Assembly: GCF_947499695.1 (NCBI RefSeq) | Contig: NZ_CANMPQ010000001.1 | Location: 1,612,001 to 1,676,000, forward strand | Length of the DNA: 64,000 nt | Direction: 5' to 3' | Source: an uncultured Allomuricauda sp. | Lineage (GTDB): Bacteria > Bacteroidota > Bacteroidia > Flavobacteriales > Flavobacteriaceae | In this document: piece after piece, positions 1 through 8,285 of the stretch | How the letters are laid out: every line of letters starts with the position of its first letter | Numbering within the stretch: the stretch's first letter is position 1 | Position numbers and translations under genes: made by a program | Notes under the pieces: generated by a model | What the model was told of the DNA's origin: nothing | Database searches by the model: none | The model's input: the letters and a program-made list of their open reading frames with translations, nothing else

Positions 1-157
1 TATTAATGTTTACCACCTTCTCCAAAAAAGAAATGGCCTCACCATTACTTTGTTCAATTGAAGTAAGTATCTTTTTTTCGGTTGTGCTTAAGTTTTGGGC
101 GCACAAATTGCTACTGAAAGCAAAAACAATGGTTAGCAGAAAAATACTTCTCTTCAT
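1..157 (-). CDS. Secreted hydrolase, N-terminal fragment (possible M20 peptidase)
   Basis: Only the first 52 codons lie in the window; the gene runs off the left edge. It starts at ATG 157-155. The protein opens with a clear Sec signal peptide (MKRS, a hydrophobic run, then an Ala-Gln junction at about residue 21, type I cleavage, not a lipobox). The mature N-terminus reads like the helix before the active site of secreted M20-family carboxypeptidases, where a segment ending in LEKVVNIN normally precedes the first metal-ligand region. That family call is by similarity of this short segment only. It sits 22 bp downstream of the CotH-like gene on the same strand, so the two are probably co-transcribed. 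No catalytic residue is visible. Confidence 0.55.
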   Translation of the reverse strand, partial: MKRSIFLLTIVFAFSSNLCAQNLSTTEKKILTSIEQSNGEAISFLEKVVNIN

Positions 158-179
158 TTTATTTTTGAAATTAATTAAA

Positions 180-1592
180 CTACAATTGACTTATTTCAGT
201 ATCTAACCAAGATAACCTGTTTTCTATCCAGTTGGTCAAATACCCTATTTCTTCTTCATAACTACTACCTACAAAGTTGTTGGGCCATATATAAGTTCCG
301 AGGACAGGCCAGGTGTCGAAATTTTGTACCACTGAACCTGACTCATTCAATTGCAATAGATACGCATCAATGTGGTCCATAATAGCCGCATTTGACAGCT
401 GCCCACCTCTTAAACTCGACCAACGTTCTTGTAACTGCGCAACAAATGCTGGATCTTCCAATAGTCTATCCCACCAAAAGGGTACCAGCCAAATATCATC
501 TGGGCAACGATCATTAAATTTATAGGCCCAAACATTTGGACTACCGCCGCCACAATAATCAGCATTACCAAAGGCCAGGTTAAAATCCCAAATGGGACCC
601 ATTTTTAATTTTTCGTTTTTATCCTTGTGCATAAAAGTGCTCAATCGATAACCATCGACATTATTGGACAACTCGTTCAACAAGAAAAAGTCTATAAAGC
701 TTTCCTTATCTATAAAATTAGCATAGCCCAAATCCGGATCTAAAAAATCTTCTGAGGCAAGTGCATCCTCAAAATCGGCCATGTATGTCGAAATATATTC
801 TTTTTGCTCTGCGGTAATGTCCTCGGCATCCGGATATTCGTAAAGAAAATATGTTTCTTGTCCTCCTGAGGCATTGGGTGGAGGATATGCAGACACAAAT
901 GAGTTTAGTTCGTTATACCCTTCACCTAAATTATTCCCTGCTGTTTTATCGATCTTCAATATATAACCTCCGGTAAGATCTTCTCCAGAATTTTCATCAT
1001 CTTTTAGCTTATTTATATCTATGCGCTCCCCATCTCTTTTTAATTTCTCCATAAAAACATACACACCTTGGTATTGATCATTTAATGTTAAATCAACGAA
1101 AAGGGTTCTACTTGCATATTGGTCTAAATCCCTGGCTATGTCATATATTAAAACATTTCGCATTAAGGTTTTGTCGCTGTAAGGACCGTATAATATCCAA
1201 TCTTCTTCTTCTGGAAATCCAAAAAGTGATACGTTAATGTCTTCACCATTCTCGTCCCAGGTCTCTAGCCCATAAGATTTTTTATCGAAAATAAGTTGTG
1301 ATGTGGCGCCTCTGAATTCAATACCCAGATTCCCTTTATAAATAGTATCGCCAGTTACAACAAACTTAGCTTCTGAGCTTATCTTAGGTTCATCAACAAT
1401 TACACCTCCATTTGTATTTACAAATACTTGTGGCAAGCGGTCCTGTAATGGTATTTCAGTATTCTCATCATCTTCACCGGTTTCATCATCGGTGACCACT
1501 ATAGAATTGTCACTACTACAAGAAAAGGAAAGAAGCGATGCGATAAGTAAACCTAAAATTTTTATGTGTTTTGTTTGGAAAAGAAGGGTCAT
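180..1592 (-). CDS. CotH kinase family lipoprotein
   Basis: A 470-residue protein of the CotH superfamily (spore-coat-protein-H-like atypical kinase fold), here exported and probably surface- or periplasm-anchored. The start at 1592 is preferred over an upstream in-frame ATG at 1652: it gives a compact lipoprotein signal (LLSFSC, lipid Cys near residue 25) and avoids overlap with the cysteine synthase gene. An acidic linker follows the lipobox. CotH hallmarks visible are an RGATSQ segment, an FMEKLKRD-like stretch, GGYILKID, and the C-terminal GPIWDFNLAFGN motif whose Asp is the expected metal ligand. Bacterial CotH proteins with this export signal are common in marine Bacteroidota and their substrates are mostly unknown. 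It lies 29 bp downstream of the cysteine synthase gene. Confidence 0.85.
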   Translation of the reverse strand: MTLLFQTKHIKILGLLIASLLSFSCSSDNSIVVTDDETGEDDENTEIPLQDRLPQVFVNTNGGVIVDEPKISSEAKFVVTGDTIYKGNLGIEFRGATSQLIFDKKSYGLETWDENGEDINVSLFGFPEEEDWILYGPYSDKTLMRNVLIYDIARDLDQYASRTLFVDLTLNDQYQGVYVFMEKLKRDGERIDINKLKDDENSGEDLTGGYILKIDKTAGNNLGEGYNELNSFVSAYPPPNASGGQETYFLYEYPDAEDITAEQKEYISTYMADFEDALASEDFLDPDLGYANFIDKESFIDFFLLNELSNNVDGYRLSTFMHKDKNEKLKMGPIWDFNLAFGNADYCGGGSPNVWAYKFNDRCPDDIWLVPFWWDRLLEDPAFVAQLQERWSSLRGGQLSNAAIMDHIDAYLLQLNESGSVVQNFDTWPVLGTYIWPNNFVGSSYEEEIGYLTNWIENRLSWLDTEISQL

Positions 1593-1621
1593 GTCAATTT
1601 TTTGACACCAATTTACCAAAT

Positions 1622-2602
1622 CTAATCGATGTAACCCATTTGTTGCATCCACTCATCATTGAACATTTTGCCAACGTATCTGCTTCCATGATCATGGAAA
1701 AGTACTACAACAACATCATCTTTGGTGAATTGCTCTTTTAACTGAAGGAGTCCCTTTATTGCCGCCCCTGCAGAATTACCCAAAAACATGCCCTCTTCCT
1801 TGGCCAAACGTTGAGTATAAACAGCTGCATCTTTGTCTGTTACCTTGGTAAAGCCGTCTATAACATCGAAGTTGACATTTTTCGGAAGAATATCCTCCCC
1901 GATTCCCTCGGTAACATATGGGTAAATTTCATTTTCATCGAAAATCCCAGTTTCATGATACTTTTTAAATACCGAACCATAGGTATCGATACCCCAAACT
2001 TTGATGTTAGGGTTTTGCTCTTTAAGATAGGTTCCCACACCAGAAACGGTACCACCTGTTCCTACGCCAACCACAAAATGCGTGACTTTACCATCGGTCT
2101 GATTCCAAATTTCAGGTCCGGTGCTTAGATAATGAGCCTTGGTATTACTTGGATTGTCATATTGGTTTACATACCATGAATTTGGAATTTCTGTGGACAA
2201 TCGTCGAGCGGTTGAATAATAACTTCTTGGGTCATCAGGCGCTACATCTGTAGGACATACATGTACTTCGCTACCAACTGCTTTTAAGATGTCTATTTTT
2301 TCTTTAGACTGCTTATCACTGATAACACAGATCATTCTATACCCTTTAACGACGGCGGCAAGAGCCAACCCCATTCCCGTGTTCCCTGAAGTTCCTTCAA
2401 TAATAGTCCCACCAGGTTTTAATAGTCCAGATGCCTCCGCATCTTCAACCATTTGAAGGGCCATTCGGTCTTTTACTGAGTTTCCAGGGTTAAAAGTCTC
2501 ATATTTGGCCAACACCAAACAAGGCAAGTCGGCCGTAAGCTTGTTGAGTTTTACCAACGGGGTATTTCCGATGGTCTCAAGAATATTTTCAGCGTATTTC
2601 AT
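1622..2602 (-). CDS. PLP-dependent cysteine synthase family protein
   Basis: A 326-residue fold-type II PLP enzyme of the cysteine synthase / cystathionine beta-synthase group. It is expected to form cysteine or cystathionine from an activated serine in the cytosol. NSVKDR near residue 41 carries the Schiff-base Lys44. GTSGNTG near residue 75 binds the substrate carboxylate and GVGTGGTVSG binds the PLP phosphate. The tail (VVVLFHDHGSRY) resembles the catalytic core of cystathionine beta-synthase more than classical CysK, and no CBS regulatory domains follow, so the exact substrate is open. Start at ATG 2602 is chosen over an ORF extension to 2674 because family members begin close to ENILETIGNTPLV and a perfect TACCTTTG -7 element lies just upstream. 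Confidence 0.9.
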   Translation of the reverse strand: MKYAENILETIGNTPLVKLNKLTADLPCLVLAKYETFNPGNSVKDRMALQMVEDAEASGLLKPGGTIIEGTSGNTGMGLALAAVVKGYRMICVISDKQSKEKIDILKAVGSEVHVCPTDVAPDDPRSYYSTARRLSTEIPNSWYVNQYDNPSNTKAHYLSTGPEIWNQTDGKVTHFVVGVGTGGTVSGVGTYLKEQNPNIKVWGIDTYGSVFKKYHETGIFDENEIYPYVTEGIGEDILPKNVNFDVIDGFTKVTDKDAAVYTQRLAKEEGMFLGNSAGAAIKGLLQLKEQFTKDDVVVVLFHDHGSRYVGKMFNDEWMQQMGYID

Positions 2603-2610
2603 AATCGTTG

Positions 2611-2618
2611 CAAAGGTA
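2611..2618 (-). promoter_or_regulatory. -7 promoter element of the cysteine synthase gene
   Basis: TACCTTTG on the minus strand is a perfect match to the Bacteroidota -7 consensus TAnnTTTG. Its downstream edge is 8 nt from the ATG at 2602, so the predicted transcript would have almost no leader. A convincing TTTG -33 element is not seen. Confidence 0.55.
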
Positions 2619-2765
2619 AACTTTTGGACTATTGAATTTTGCTGGGATTGGATTTTTGGACATCCATTAAACAAACGGTGATAGGAGTTCGGAAAATTGA
2701 ACGTATGTCATTGTAGATGAATAAAAAATTGAGCATTTCCTCCACTTTGTTACGGAAATGTCAAT

Positions 2766-4007
2766 TTACTCAAACTTAATAGCCTTAACCGGGGTTATTT
2801 TGGTAATAATGTAGGACGGCAACAGCAACATCAACAGACATAAAAGCATTACGCCCAAGTTCAACATGAGTACCGTAGGTATGTCAATATGAATAGGAAT
2901 ATATTCGATGTAATACTCCTCTGGATTCGGGAATTTAAAGATTCGAAATTTATCTTGAAGATAAAGCAGGGCCAATCCAATACCATTGCCCCAAAGTAAG
3001 CCGATTGCAATCAGATATCCGGCATTGTACAAAAACACCTTTCGAATACTCCAGTTTTCAGAACCAAGCGCTTTTAAAACACCAATCATTTGAGTTCTTT
3101 CCAAAATCAACACCAATAAGGCAGTAATCATATTTATGCCTCCCACAATAATCATGATTCCAATTATGAGAGCAATATTGAAGTCGAATAATCCAATCCA
3201 CTCGAATATGCGGAAGTATTTACTCTTAATGTTTTGTGTATCTAAGCTGGAAAGTGTTTTACCATAAATTTCATTGCTTTTTGCCTCCATTCGGTCAAAA
3301 TCTTCAACAAAGACCTCAAAATTTCCAATTTCGTTGGAGTCCCATTTATTCATGCGTTGAATATGGCGTAGGTCCACAAAAATGATATCCCTGTCAAATT
3401 CCTCGAAACCGCTGTCATAAATACCAACTACATTAAACTTTCTATTATTGGGTGGCTTAGAAGGGTCATTTTCCTTGAGAAAAATGGCAAAAAAAGAATC
3501 TCCAACCTTCAAATTCAGAAGATTAGCCTTGATTTTGGAAATCAGAACTTCATCGTTTAGTTTTTCAGAATAATCTGGTAATCTGCCATCAACAAGATAT
3601 TCTTCAAAAAACGTCCAATTGTAGTCTTTACCAACTCCTTTGGCCAGCATTCCTTCAAAAGTATCCGTAGTTCTGATTATCCCACCTTTGGTGGCGACAG
3701 CCTGGACGTGGGAAATGCCTTCTACATCTTCAAATTTCGGGTAAAAATCCTGTTCTATAGAAACCGGGGTCACCGAAACTTCCGAAGTGTTGTTATCATA
3801 GTTTGAGATTTGAATATGGCCATTAAAGGCAGCAACTTTTTCCCGAATCTTATGCTTTAAGCCTACTCCGGTGGCAATGGCAATGAGCATCATTACAATG
3901 CCAATAGCAATAGCTGCAATGGCAATTTTTATTATAGGTGCGGAAATACTAATTTTATGCTCCTTCCCTGTAATCAGGCGTTTGGCAATAAACAATTCTA
4001 AATTCAA
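2766..4007 (-). CDS. ABC transporter permease, LolE/MacB-PCD/FtsX type
   Basis: A 413-residue inner-membrane permease. Order: a short cytoplasmic N-terminus (IAKRLITGKEHK), TM1 (about residues 25-47), a large periplasmic MacB-PCD-like domain (about 48-270), then three C-terminal FtsX-type helices (about 272-300, 322-345, 377-403). This is the layout of LolC/LolE, which extract lipoproteins for outer-membrane delivery; the ATPase partner is not nearby. The start codon is TTG at 4007-4005. The only upstream in-frame codons before a stop (TAA AAT GGG CAT TCG) include no ATG, and the protein start after TTG matches family N-termini. Its start lies 3 bp from the divergent NamZ-like gene, so its promoter must sit inside that gene. 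Confidence 0.85.
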   Translation of the reverse strand: MNLELFIAKRLITGKEHKISISAPIIKIAIAAIAIGIVMMLIAIATGVGLKHKIREKVAAFNGHIQISNYDNNTSEVSVTPVSIEQDFYPKFEDVEGISHVQAVATKGGIIRTTDTFEGMLAKGVGKDYNWTFFEEYLVDGRLPDYSEKLNDEVLISKIKANLLNLKVGDSFFAIFLKENDPSKPPNNRKFNVVGIYDSGFEEFDRDIIFVDLRHIQRMNKWDSNEIGNFEVFVEDFDRMEAKSNEIYGKTLSSLDTQNIKSKYFRIFEWIGLFDFNIALIIGIMIIVGGINMITALLVLILERTQMIGVLKALGSENWSIRKVFLYNAGYLIAIGLLWGNGIGLALLYLQDKFRIFKFPNPEEYYIEYIPIHIDIPTVLMLNLGVMLLCLLMLLLPSYIITKITPVKAIKFE

Positions 4008-4010
4008 CGA

Positions 4011-5240
4011 ATGCCCATTTTATCTATATTCAAAAGTACAGTTTTATTGTTGGTTTTACTGTTCTCGTCATGTAGAGGACAAGAAAAATCCAATAACCCC
4101 ATCACGGAAAATGTAAAAACCGATACAATCGTACCAATTATTGTCGGAGCCAATAGAACAGAACTCTATCTTAAAGAACTTCAAGGAAAAAAAGTCGGAG
4201 TTGTCGCCAACCAAACGAGTGTCATCTTCAAAAAAAATAGCGGACATACCCATCTTGTGGATTCATTGCTCTCACTCAATGTGAATATGGTAAAAGTTTT
4301 TGCACCAGAGCATGGCTTTCGTGGAAAAGCTGATGCGGGCGAACATGTAAAAGATAGCATGGATGCCAAAACGGGACTTCCCATTTTTTCACTTCATGGA
4401 AAAAACAAAAAACCTACTGCAAAGCAACTGGATGGTTTAGATATCATGGTCTTTGATATTCAAGATGTCGGAGTTCGATTTTACACTTATATCGCCACTT
4501 TACAACTGGTAATGGAGGCCTGTGCTGAGGGCAACATTCCTGTTTTGGTCCTAGACCGACCCAATCCGAATGGACATTATGTAGGTGGTCCTACTATGAA
4601 AAATGAGCATACCGGATTTTTAGGAATGACTAAAATTCCTCTCGTGTATGGAATGACCATTGGCGAATACGCTCAGATGATTAATGGGGAGAAGTGGTTG
4701 AAAGGAGGAAAAAAAGCTAATCTGACCATAATTCAACTTAAGAATTACACGCATAATTCACCATATCATTTACCGATAAGACCTTCTCCGAATCTACCGA
4801 ATGATGTCTCAATTACGCTATATCCAAGCTTAGGTCTTTTTGAAGGCACTAATGTGAACGCGGGACGTGGCACGGAATTCCAGTTTCAGCGCTATGGGGC
4901 ATCATTTTTAGATAGTACCGCATACGATTTTAGTTATGTTCCAGAACCTAATTTTGGGTCGAAATACCCGAAAGAGGAAGGTAAAAACTGCTTTGGAGAA
5001 GACCTTTCAAAAGTTAAAAGAATGAACGTTGTTTCCCTTCAATGGTTGATTGATGCATATACCCATTCGTTGGATAAATCAAAATTCTTTAAGACCAATT
5101 CCTTTACCAAACATGCCGGCACAACTGAGTTGCAAAAGCAGATTGAATCTGGCATAACTGAAGAAGAGATTAGGAAAACCTGGCAAACGGAACTAGAAAA
5201 CTTTAAAAAAATCCGAAAAAAATATCTTGTTTACGACTAG
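4011..5240 (+). CDS. DUF1343 / NamZ-like exo-beta-N-acetylmuramidase, lipoprotein
   Basis: A 409-residue DUF1343 protein. The characterised member of this family is NamZ, a GH171 exo-enzyme that releases MurNAc from the non-reducing ends of peptidoglycan fragments. The N-terminus is a lipoprotein signal (LLFSSC, lipid Cys near residue 21), so the enzyme should be anchored in the periplasm. The core shows KVGVVANQTS, FAPEHGFRG, MVFDIQDVGVRFYTY, LDRPNPNGHYVGG and GRGTEFQF, the conserved blocks of the family, and length is typical. A role in wall recycling is inferred. It ends in a 4-bp CTAG overlap with the convergent hydroxylase gene. Confidence 0.88.
   Translation: MPILSIFKSTVLLLVLLFSSCRGQEKSNNPITENVKTDTIVPIIVGANRTELYLKELQGKKVGVVANQTSVIFKKNSGHTHLVDSLLSLNVNMVKVFAPEHGFRGKADAGEHVKDSMDAKTGLPIFSLHGKNKKPTAKQLDGLDIMVFDIQDVGVRFYTYIATLQLVMEACAEGNIPVLVLDRPNPNGHYVGGPTMKNEHTGFLGMTKIPLVYGMTIGEYAQMINGEKWLKGGKKANLTIIQLKNYTHNSPYHLPIRPSPNLPNDVSITLYPSLGLFEGTNVNAGRGTEFQFQRYGASFLDSTAYDFSYVPEPNFGSKYPKEEGKNCFGEDLSKVKRMNVVSLQWLIDAYTHSLDKSKFFKTNSFTKHAGTTELQKQIESGITEEEIRKTWQTELENFKKIRKKYLVYD
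4031..4038 (-). promoter_or_regulatory. -7 promoter element of the LolE-type permease gene
   Basis: TACTTTTG on the minus strand matches TAnnTTTG perfectly and lies 23 nt before the TTG start at 4007. It falls inside the signal-peptide codons of the divergent NamZ-like gene, which is where a promoter is needed because the two starts are 3 bp apart. No clear -33 TTTG is seen. Confidence 0.5.
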
Positions 5241-6067
5241 TCTTCAGTTGTTGGCTTCCGATATTTATGAAACGGCTGTTTAAGTAAGCTAATAATGCTA
5301 CTATTTTCTTTTTCATCCGGAAAGGTATCCACTCCGTAGACTATTTTCTCTGTATCCATTGACATATAAGTCCCAAAAAGCCTATCCCAAATAGAGAAAA
5401 TATTCCCATAATTAGAGTCGGTATATGGCAATTTATAATGATGATGTACTTTGTGCATATCCGGGCTTACAATAATCCAGCTTATTGCATTATCCAGTTT
5501 TTTGGAAAGTTTGATGTTGGCGTGATTGAATTGTGACAGCACTACGGACATGCTTTGGTACAACATTATTATTCCAATCGGAGCGCCTACGATCAAAACA
5601 CCTATAAGCGTGAATGTATATCTAATCAAACTTTCCAGCGGATGGTGACGGTTAGCTGTTGTCGTGTCCACATTATGATCTGAATGGTGCACTAGATGAA
5701 CCATCCAAAGGGGTTTAACCTTATGTTCTACCCAATGGGCCGTATAAGCGCCAATTAAATCGAGAAACATCACGCCCAGCACCACATAGAGCCACAAGGG
5801 CATTTGAGGCAACCAATTGATGATTCCAAAATCGTTGGCTATGCTCCAATCGGAAGTTTTTAGAAGCAAAAATGCTAAAGGGAAATTCACCAAAATCGTT
5901 GTCAACGTAAAAAAGAAATTCGGAACGGAATGCCTCCATTTCTTGTAGGGAATATTGAAAAGGGGCACAATACCTTCCAAAATCCAAAAAAAAGTAATTC
6001 CCCCCACCAAAATAAGGCTTCGATGCAAGGAGGGAATAGTTTCAAAGTAGGTCATTAGCTGTTCCAT
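5237..6067 (-). CDS. Sterol desaturase / fatty acid hydroxylase family membrane protein
   Basis: A 276-residue integral membrane di-iron protein of the fatty acid hydroxylase superfamily. Several hydrophobic helices fill the first half. The His clusters that bind the two irons are visible in order: HWVEH, HLVHHSDHN, NRHHPLE and HKVHHHY. The C-terminal SNYGNIFSIWDRLFGT is the typical end of the domain. These enzymes use O2 to hydroxylate or desaturate lipids; the substrate here is unknown. The 3' end overlaps the NamZ-like gene by 4 bp. The start is 21 bp after the YkgJ stop, and a TATATTTG -7 element lies 5 nt before the ATG. Confidence 0.88.
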   Translation of the reverse strand: MEQLMTYFETIPSLHRSLILVGGITFFWILEGIVPLFNIPYKKWRHSVPNFFFTLTTILVNFPLAFLLLKTSDWSIANDFGIINWLPQMPLWLYVVLGVMFLDLIGAYTAHWVEHKVKPLWMVHLVHHSDHNVDTTTANRHHPLESLIRYTFTLIGVLIVGAPIGIIMLYQSMSVVLSQFNHANIKLSKKLDNAISWIIVSPDMHKVHHHYKLPYTDSNYGNIFSIWDRLFGTYMSMDTEKIVYGVDTFPDEKENSSIISLLKQPFHKYRKPTTED

Positions 6068-6072
6068 ATTCC

Positions 6073-6080
6073 CAAATATA
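6073..6080 (-). promoter_or_regulatory. -7 promoter element of the hydroxylase-family gene
   Basis: TATATTTG (minus strand) is a perfect TAnnTTTG element in the short gap after the YkgJ gene. Only 5 nt separate it from the ATG at 6067, so transcription would begin at or next to the start codon. Confidence 0.5.
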
Positions 6081-6088
6081 AGAAATCA

Positions 6089-6583
6089 TTAAAGTTTGAT
6101 TCTACGCTTCATTTCTTCCACAATTCGAAAAGCAGCAGGGCAAATAGCCACATTTTTTAAGGTTATATTGCTAATTTGATGGAACTTTTTTCGGTCTGTA
6201 TGCGGAAATTCACGACATGCCTTTGGCCTCACATCGTAGATGGAACAATAGTTATCACTTCCCAAAAAGGCACAAGGCACCTGCTGTAACACATAATCAT
6301 TTTCTTCATCGACCCTTAAATATTGCGCAATAAATTGTGAAGGTTTTAATCTGAGGTGTTTGGCAATGCGTTCAATATCCGAATTCGTAAAAAGTGGTCC
6401 CGTTGTTTTGCAGCAGTTGGCACAGGTTAAGCAGTCTGTCCGCTCGAACTCTTCATCATGCAATTCCCGCATAATATAATCCAGCTTTTTTGGCGGTCTT
6501 TTTTTCAACTTTGCGAAAAACTTCTTGTTTTCCGCATGCTTTTCCTTTGCTTTTTTGGGTAATTGCGCCAGTTCTTCTTCCAT
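6089..6583 (-). CDS. YkgJ family cysteine-cluster protein
   Basis: A 164-residue protein of the YkgJ / zinc- or iron-chelating family. A basic, Lys-rich N-terminal helix (residues 1-40) precedes the metal centre. Metal ligands visible: CLTCANCC at residues 51-58, then Cys104 (VPCAF), Cys113 (NYCSIY) and Cys123 (KACREFP), the classic C-x2-C-x2-CC...C...C...C layout. Family members are thought to hold a metal or Fe-S centre, and some act as maturases, but no activity can be assigned here. Start ATG 6583 is supported by a TATGTTTG -7 element 4 nt upstream. Confidence 0.88.
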   Translation of the reverse strand: MEEELAQLPKKAKEKHAENKKFFAKLKKRPPKKLDYIMRELHDEEFERTDCLTCANCCKTTGPLFTNSDIERIAKHLRLKPSQFIAQYLRVDEENDYVLQQVPCAFLGSDNYCSIYDVRPKACREFPHTDRKKFHQISNITLKNVAICPAAFRIVEEMKRRIKL

Positions 6584-6587
6584 ACAA

Positions 6588-6595
6588 CAAACATA
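6588..6595 (-). promoter_or_regulatory. -7 promoter element of the YkgJ family gene
   Basis: TATGTTTG on the minus strand matches TAnnTTTG exactly and lies 4 nt before the ATG at 6583. This geometry predicts a leaderless transcript. The -33 region has only a TTTA-like match. Confidence 0.5.
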
Positions 6596-6663
6596 AAAAA
6601 CTGTAGCTATTTAAACCTTTATGTATAATTAAAGTCCCATTTTTGCATCACCATTTGTACCAT

Positions 6664-7374
6664 ATGGCAGATATTTTAGGTAAGGCGTTGTTGGATTATC
6701 ACTCAGGAAACTACACCGAGGATATAAAAACCTATTCGTCGTTGGACGAAGAAGATAGCCTGCCGCTTCCCTATTTATTCCGAAGTTTTAAGGAAATGCC
6801 CATTTTAGAACAAAAAGCGCTTCAAATAACAAAAGGAAAAGTTCTTGACATCGGCAGCGGAGCTGGAAATCATAGTCTTTATCTTCAAAACAAAGGGTTC
6901 GATGTGACCGCTTTGGACGCATCCGAAGGCGCCATCGCAGTATGCAATCAAAGAGGGCTAAAATCCACTGTCAAATCATCTATTCTTGATTTTTCACGGG
7001 ATAAGTTTGATACCCTATTGCTACTTATGAATGGCATAGGATTGGCAGGAAAACTTAGTGCCATTGATGGGTTTTTGAAACATTTGAAATCATTATTGCT
7101 TCCGAAGGGGCAGATTTTATTGGATTCCAGTGATATAATCTACATGTTCGAACAAGATGAGGATGGCGGGTATTGGATTCCAGACAACGCTCAATATTAT
7201 GGGGAAGTGCAGTTTCAAATGGAATATAAAGGCCAAAAAGGTTTACCTTTTGCATGGCTTTACCTTGATTACAACACATTGAAAAATGCCTGCGAAGCAA
7301 ACAATTTAAATTGTGAAATTGTAATATCCGGTGAGCATTACGACTATTTAGCCAAATTGTCAATAAAAGAATAA
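6664..7374 (+). CDS. Class I SAM-dependent methyltransferase
   Basis: A 236-residue cytosolic methyltransferase with a Rossmann fold. Motif I is VLDIGSGAGNHSLYL (about residues 60-74), followed by VTALDASEGAI, whose acidic residue binds the SAM ribose. LLLMNGIGLAGK resembles motif IV, and LLLPKGQILLDSSD is the usual strand after it. ATG 6664 is preferred over an ATG 21 bp upstream because that extension (MHHHLYH) is low-complexity and not family-like. The acceptor substrate is unknown. It stands alone between the divergent YkgJ gene and a downstream lipoprotein gene 42 bp away. Confidence 0.85.
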   Translation: MADILGKALLDYHSGNYTEDIKTYSSLDEEDSLPLPYLFRSFKEMPILEQKALQITKGKVLDIGSGAGNHSLYLQNKGFDVTALDASEGAIAVCNQRGLKSTVKSSILDFSRDKFDTLLLLMNGIGLAGKLSAIDGFLKHLKSLLLPKGQILLDSSDIIYMFEQDEDGGYWIPDNAQYYGEVQFQMEYKGQKGLPFAWLYLDYNTLKNACEANNLNCEIVISGEHYDYLAKLSIKE

Positions 7375-7416
7375 TAGAACCTGGTATTGAGCGTTCTATT
7401 TAAATAGCATTTTAGC

Positions 7417-8280
7417 ATGAAAAAGAAAATCTTACTATATACCCTTCTTGGTATAACCTTGGTTTGGTCTTGTTCCAAAAGTTCAGATGATACTCCTGGA
7501 CCTACAAGTGTTGATAAATCGGCCAATCTTTTAGCGACCGGAGCTTCGGCCAGTGACATTCTGGGCAATGCCAATTTTGATAGATTGCTTATTGAAGTAG
7601 CTCATGTCAATGGTTTTAGGCCTACGGATGCCACCATGGACAATTTTGAAGCCTTCCTTAGGGAAAGGACTTTTAAAACAGATATCGAATTTACCTTCAA
7701 TGCATTACCTTCTCCTGGTGAAGAAACTTTGACTCTTCAGGAAATTGCAGATTTGGAGAGTGACAACCGCACCGCATACAATAGCGGAAATACCCTGGCT
7801 ATTTATATTTATTTTGCTAACGCCCCCTCGGATGATGATGATGAAAATGAGGGTCTAGTAACATTAGGAGCTGTATACAGAAACACTTCCATGATCATCT
7901 ATGAATCTACCATAAGGAACTTAGCTGGTCAAAGCAATTTGGTCTCTGTTACAGATATAGAAAGTGCTACCTTAAACCATGAGTTTGGACATTTGTTCGG
8001 TTTAGTGAACCTAGGGACCCCAGCAGTAAATAACCATGAAGACCCTGATGCCGAAAATCATTGCAATGTTCAAGGTTGTTTAATGCGTGCAGAACTACAA
8101 TTCGGAGCAACGAATAAGAGTTCTAGTTTAATCTCAAAAAGTGAACTACAATCGGCGTGTCATTTATCTGGGATGGGCATGATGAAATTATTGCAACAAC
8201 AAGTCTCAAAAGGACTTCCTGTAGTGCCTGTTTTAGACTCTGAATGCGTTTTAGATCTTCAAAACAACGGAGGTAGATAA
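7417..8280 (+). CDS. Metzincin-like metalloprotease lipoprotein
   Basis: A 287-residue exported lipoprotein (LVWSC lipobox, lipid Cys19). The catalytic signature HEFGHLFGL at residues 188-196 is a zincin HExxHxxG motif. H207 or H215 in the following NHEDPDAENHC segment could be the third zinc ligand, and CLM at 221-223 could be the Met-turn of a metzincin. The N-terminal half resembles no enzyme I know and contains a short Asp-rich patch (DDDDENE). It probably cleaves proteins at the outer membrane or cell surface; substrates are unknown. Its stop lies 5 bp from the stop of convergent queE, leaving no room for its own terminator. Confidence 0.8.
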   Translation: MKKKILLYTLLGITLVWSCSKSSDDTPGPTSVDKSANLLATGASASDILGNANFDRLLIEVAHVNGFRPTDATMDNFEAFLRERTFKTDIEFTFNALPSPGEETLTLQEIADLESDNRTAYNSGNTLAIYIYFANAPSDDDDENEGLVTLGAVYRNTSMIIYESTIRNLAGQSNLVSVTDIESATLNHEFGHLFGLVNLGTPAVNNHEDPDAENHCNVQGCLMRAELQFGATNKSSSLISKSELQSACHLSGMGMMKLLQQQVSKGLPVVPVLDSECVLDLQNNGGR

Positions 8281-8285
8281 AGCTC

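Noticed and set aside
6..206. Open frame on the plus strand at the left edge
   Set aside because: It lies opposite a minus-strand signal peptide and the CotH stop, has no coding-like content, and is best explained as a shadow.
2603..2674. N-terminal extension of the cysteine synthase-family gene
   Set aside because: The extra 24 residues are not family-like and would cover the promoter element at 2611-2618.
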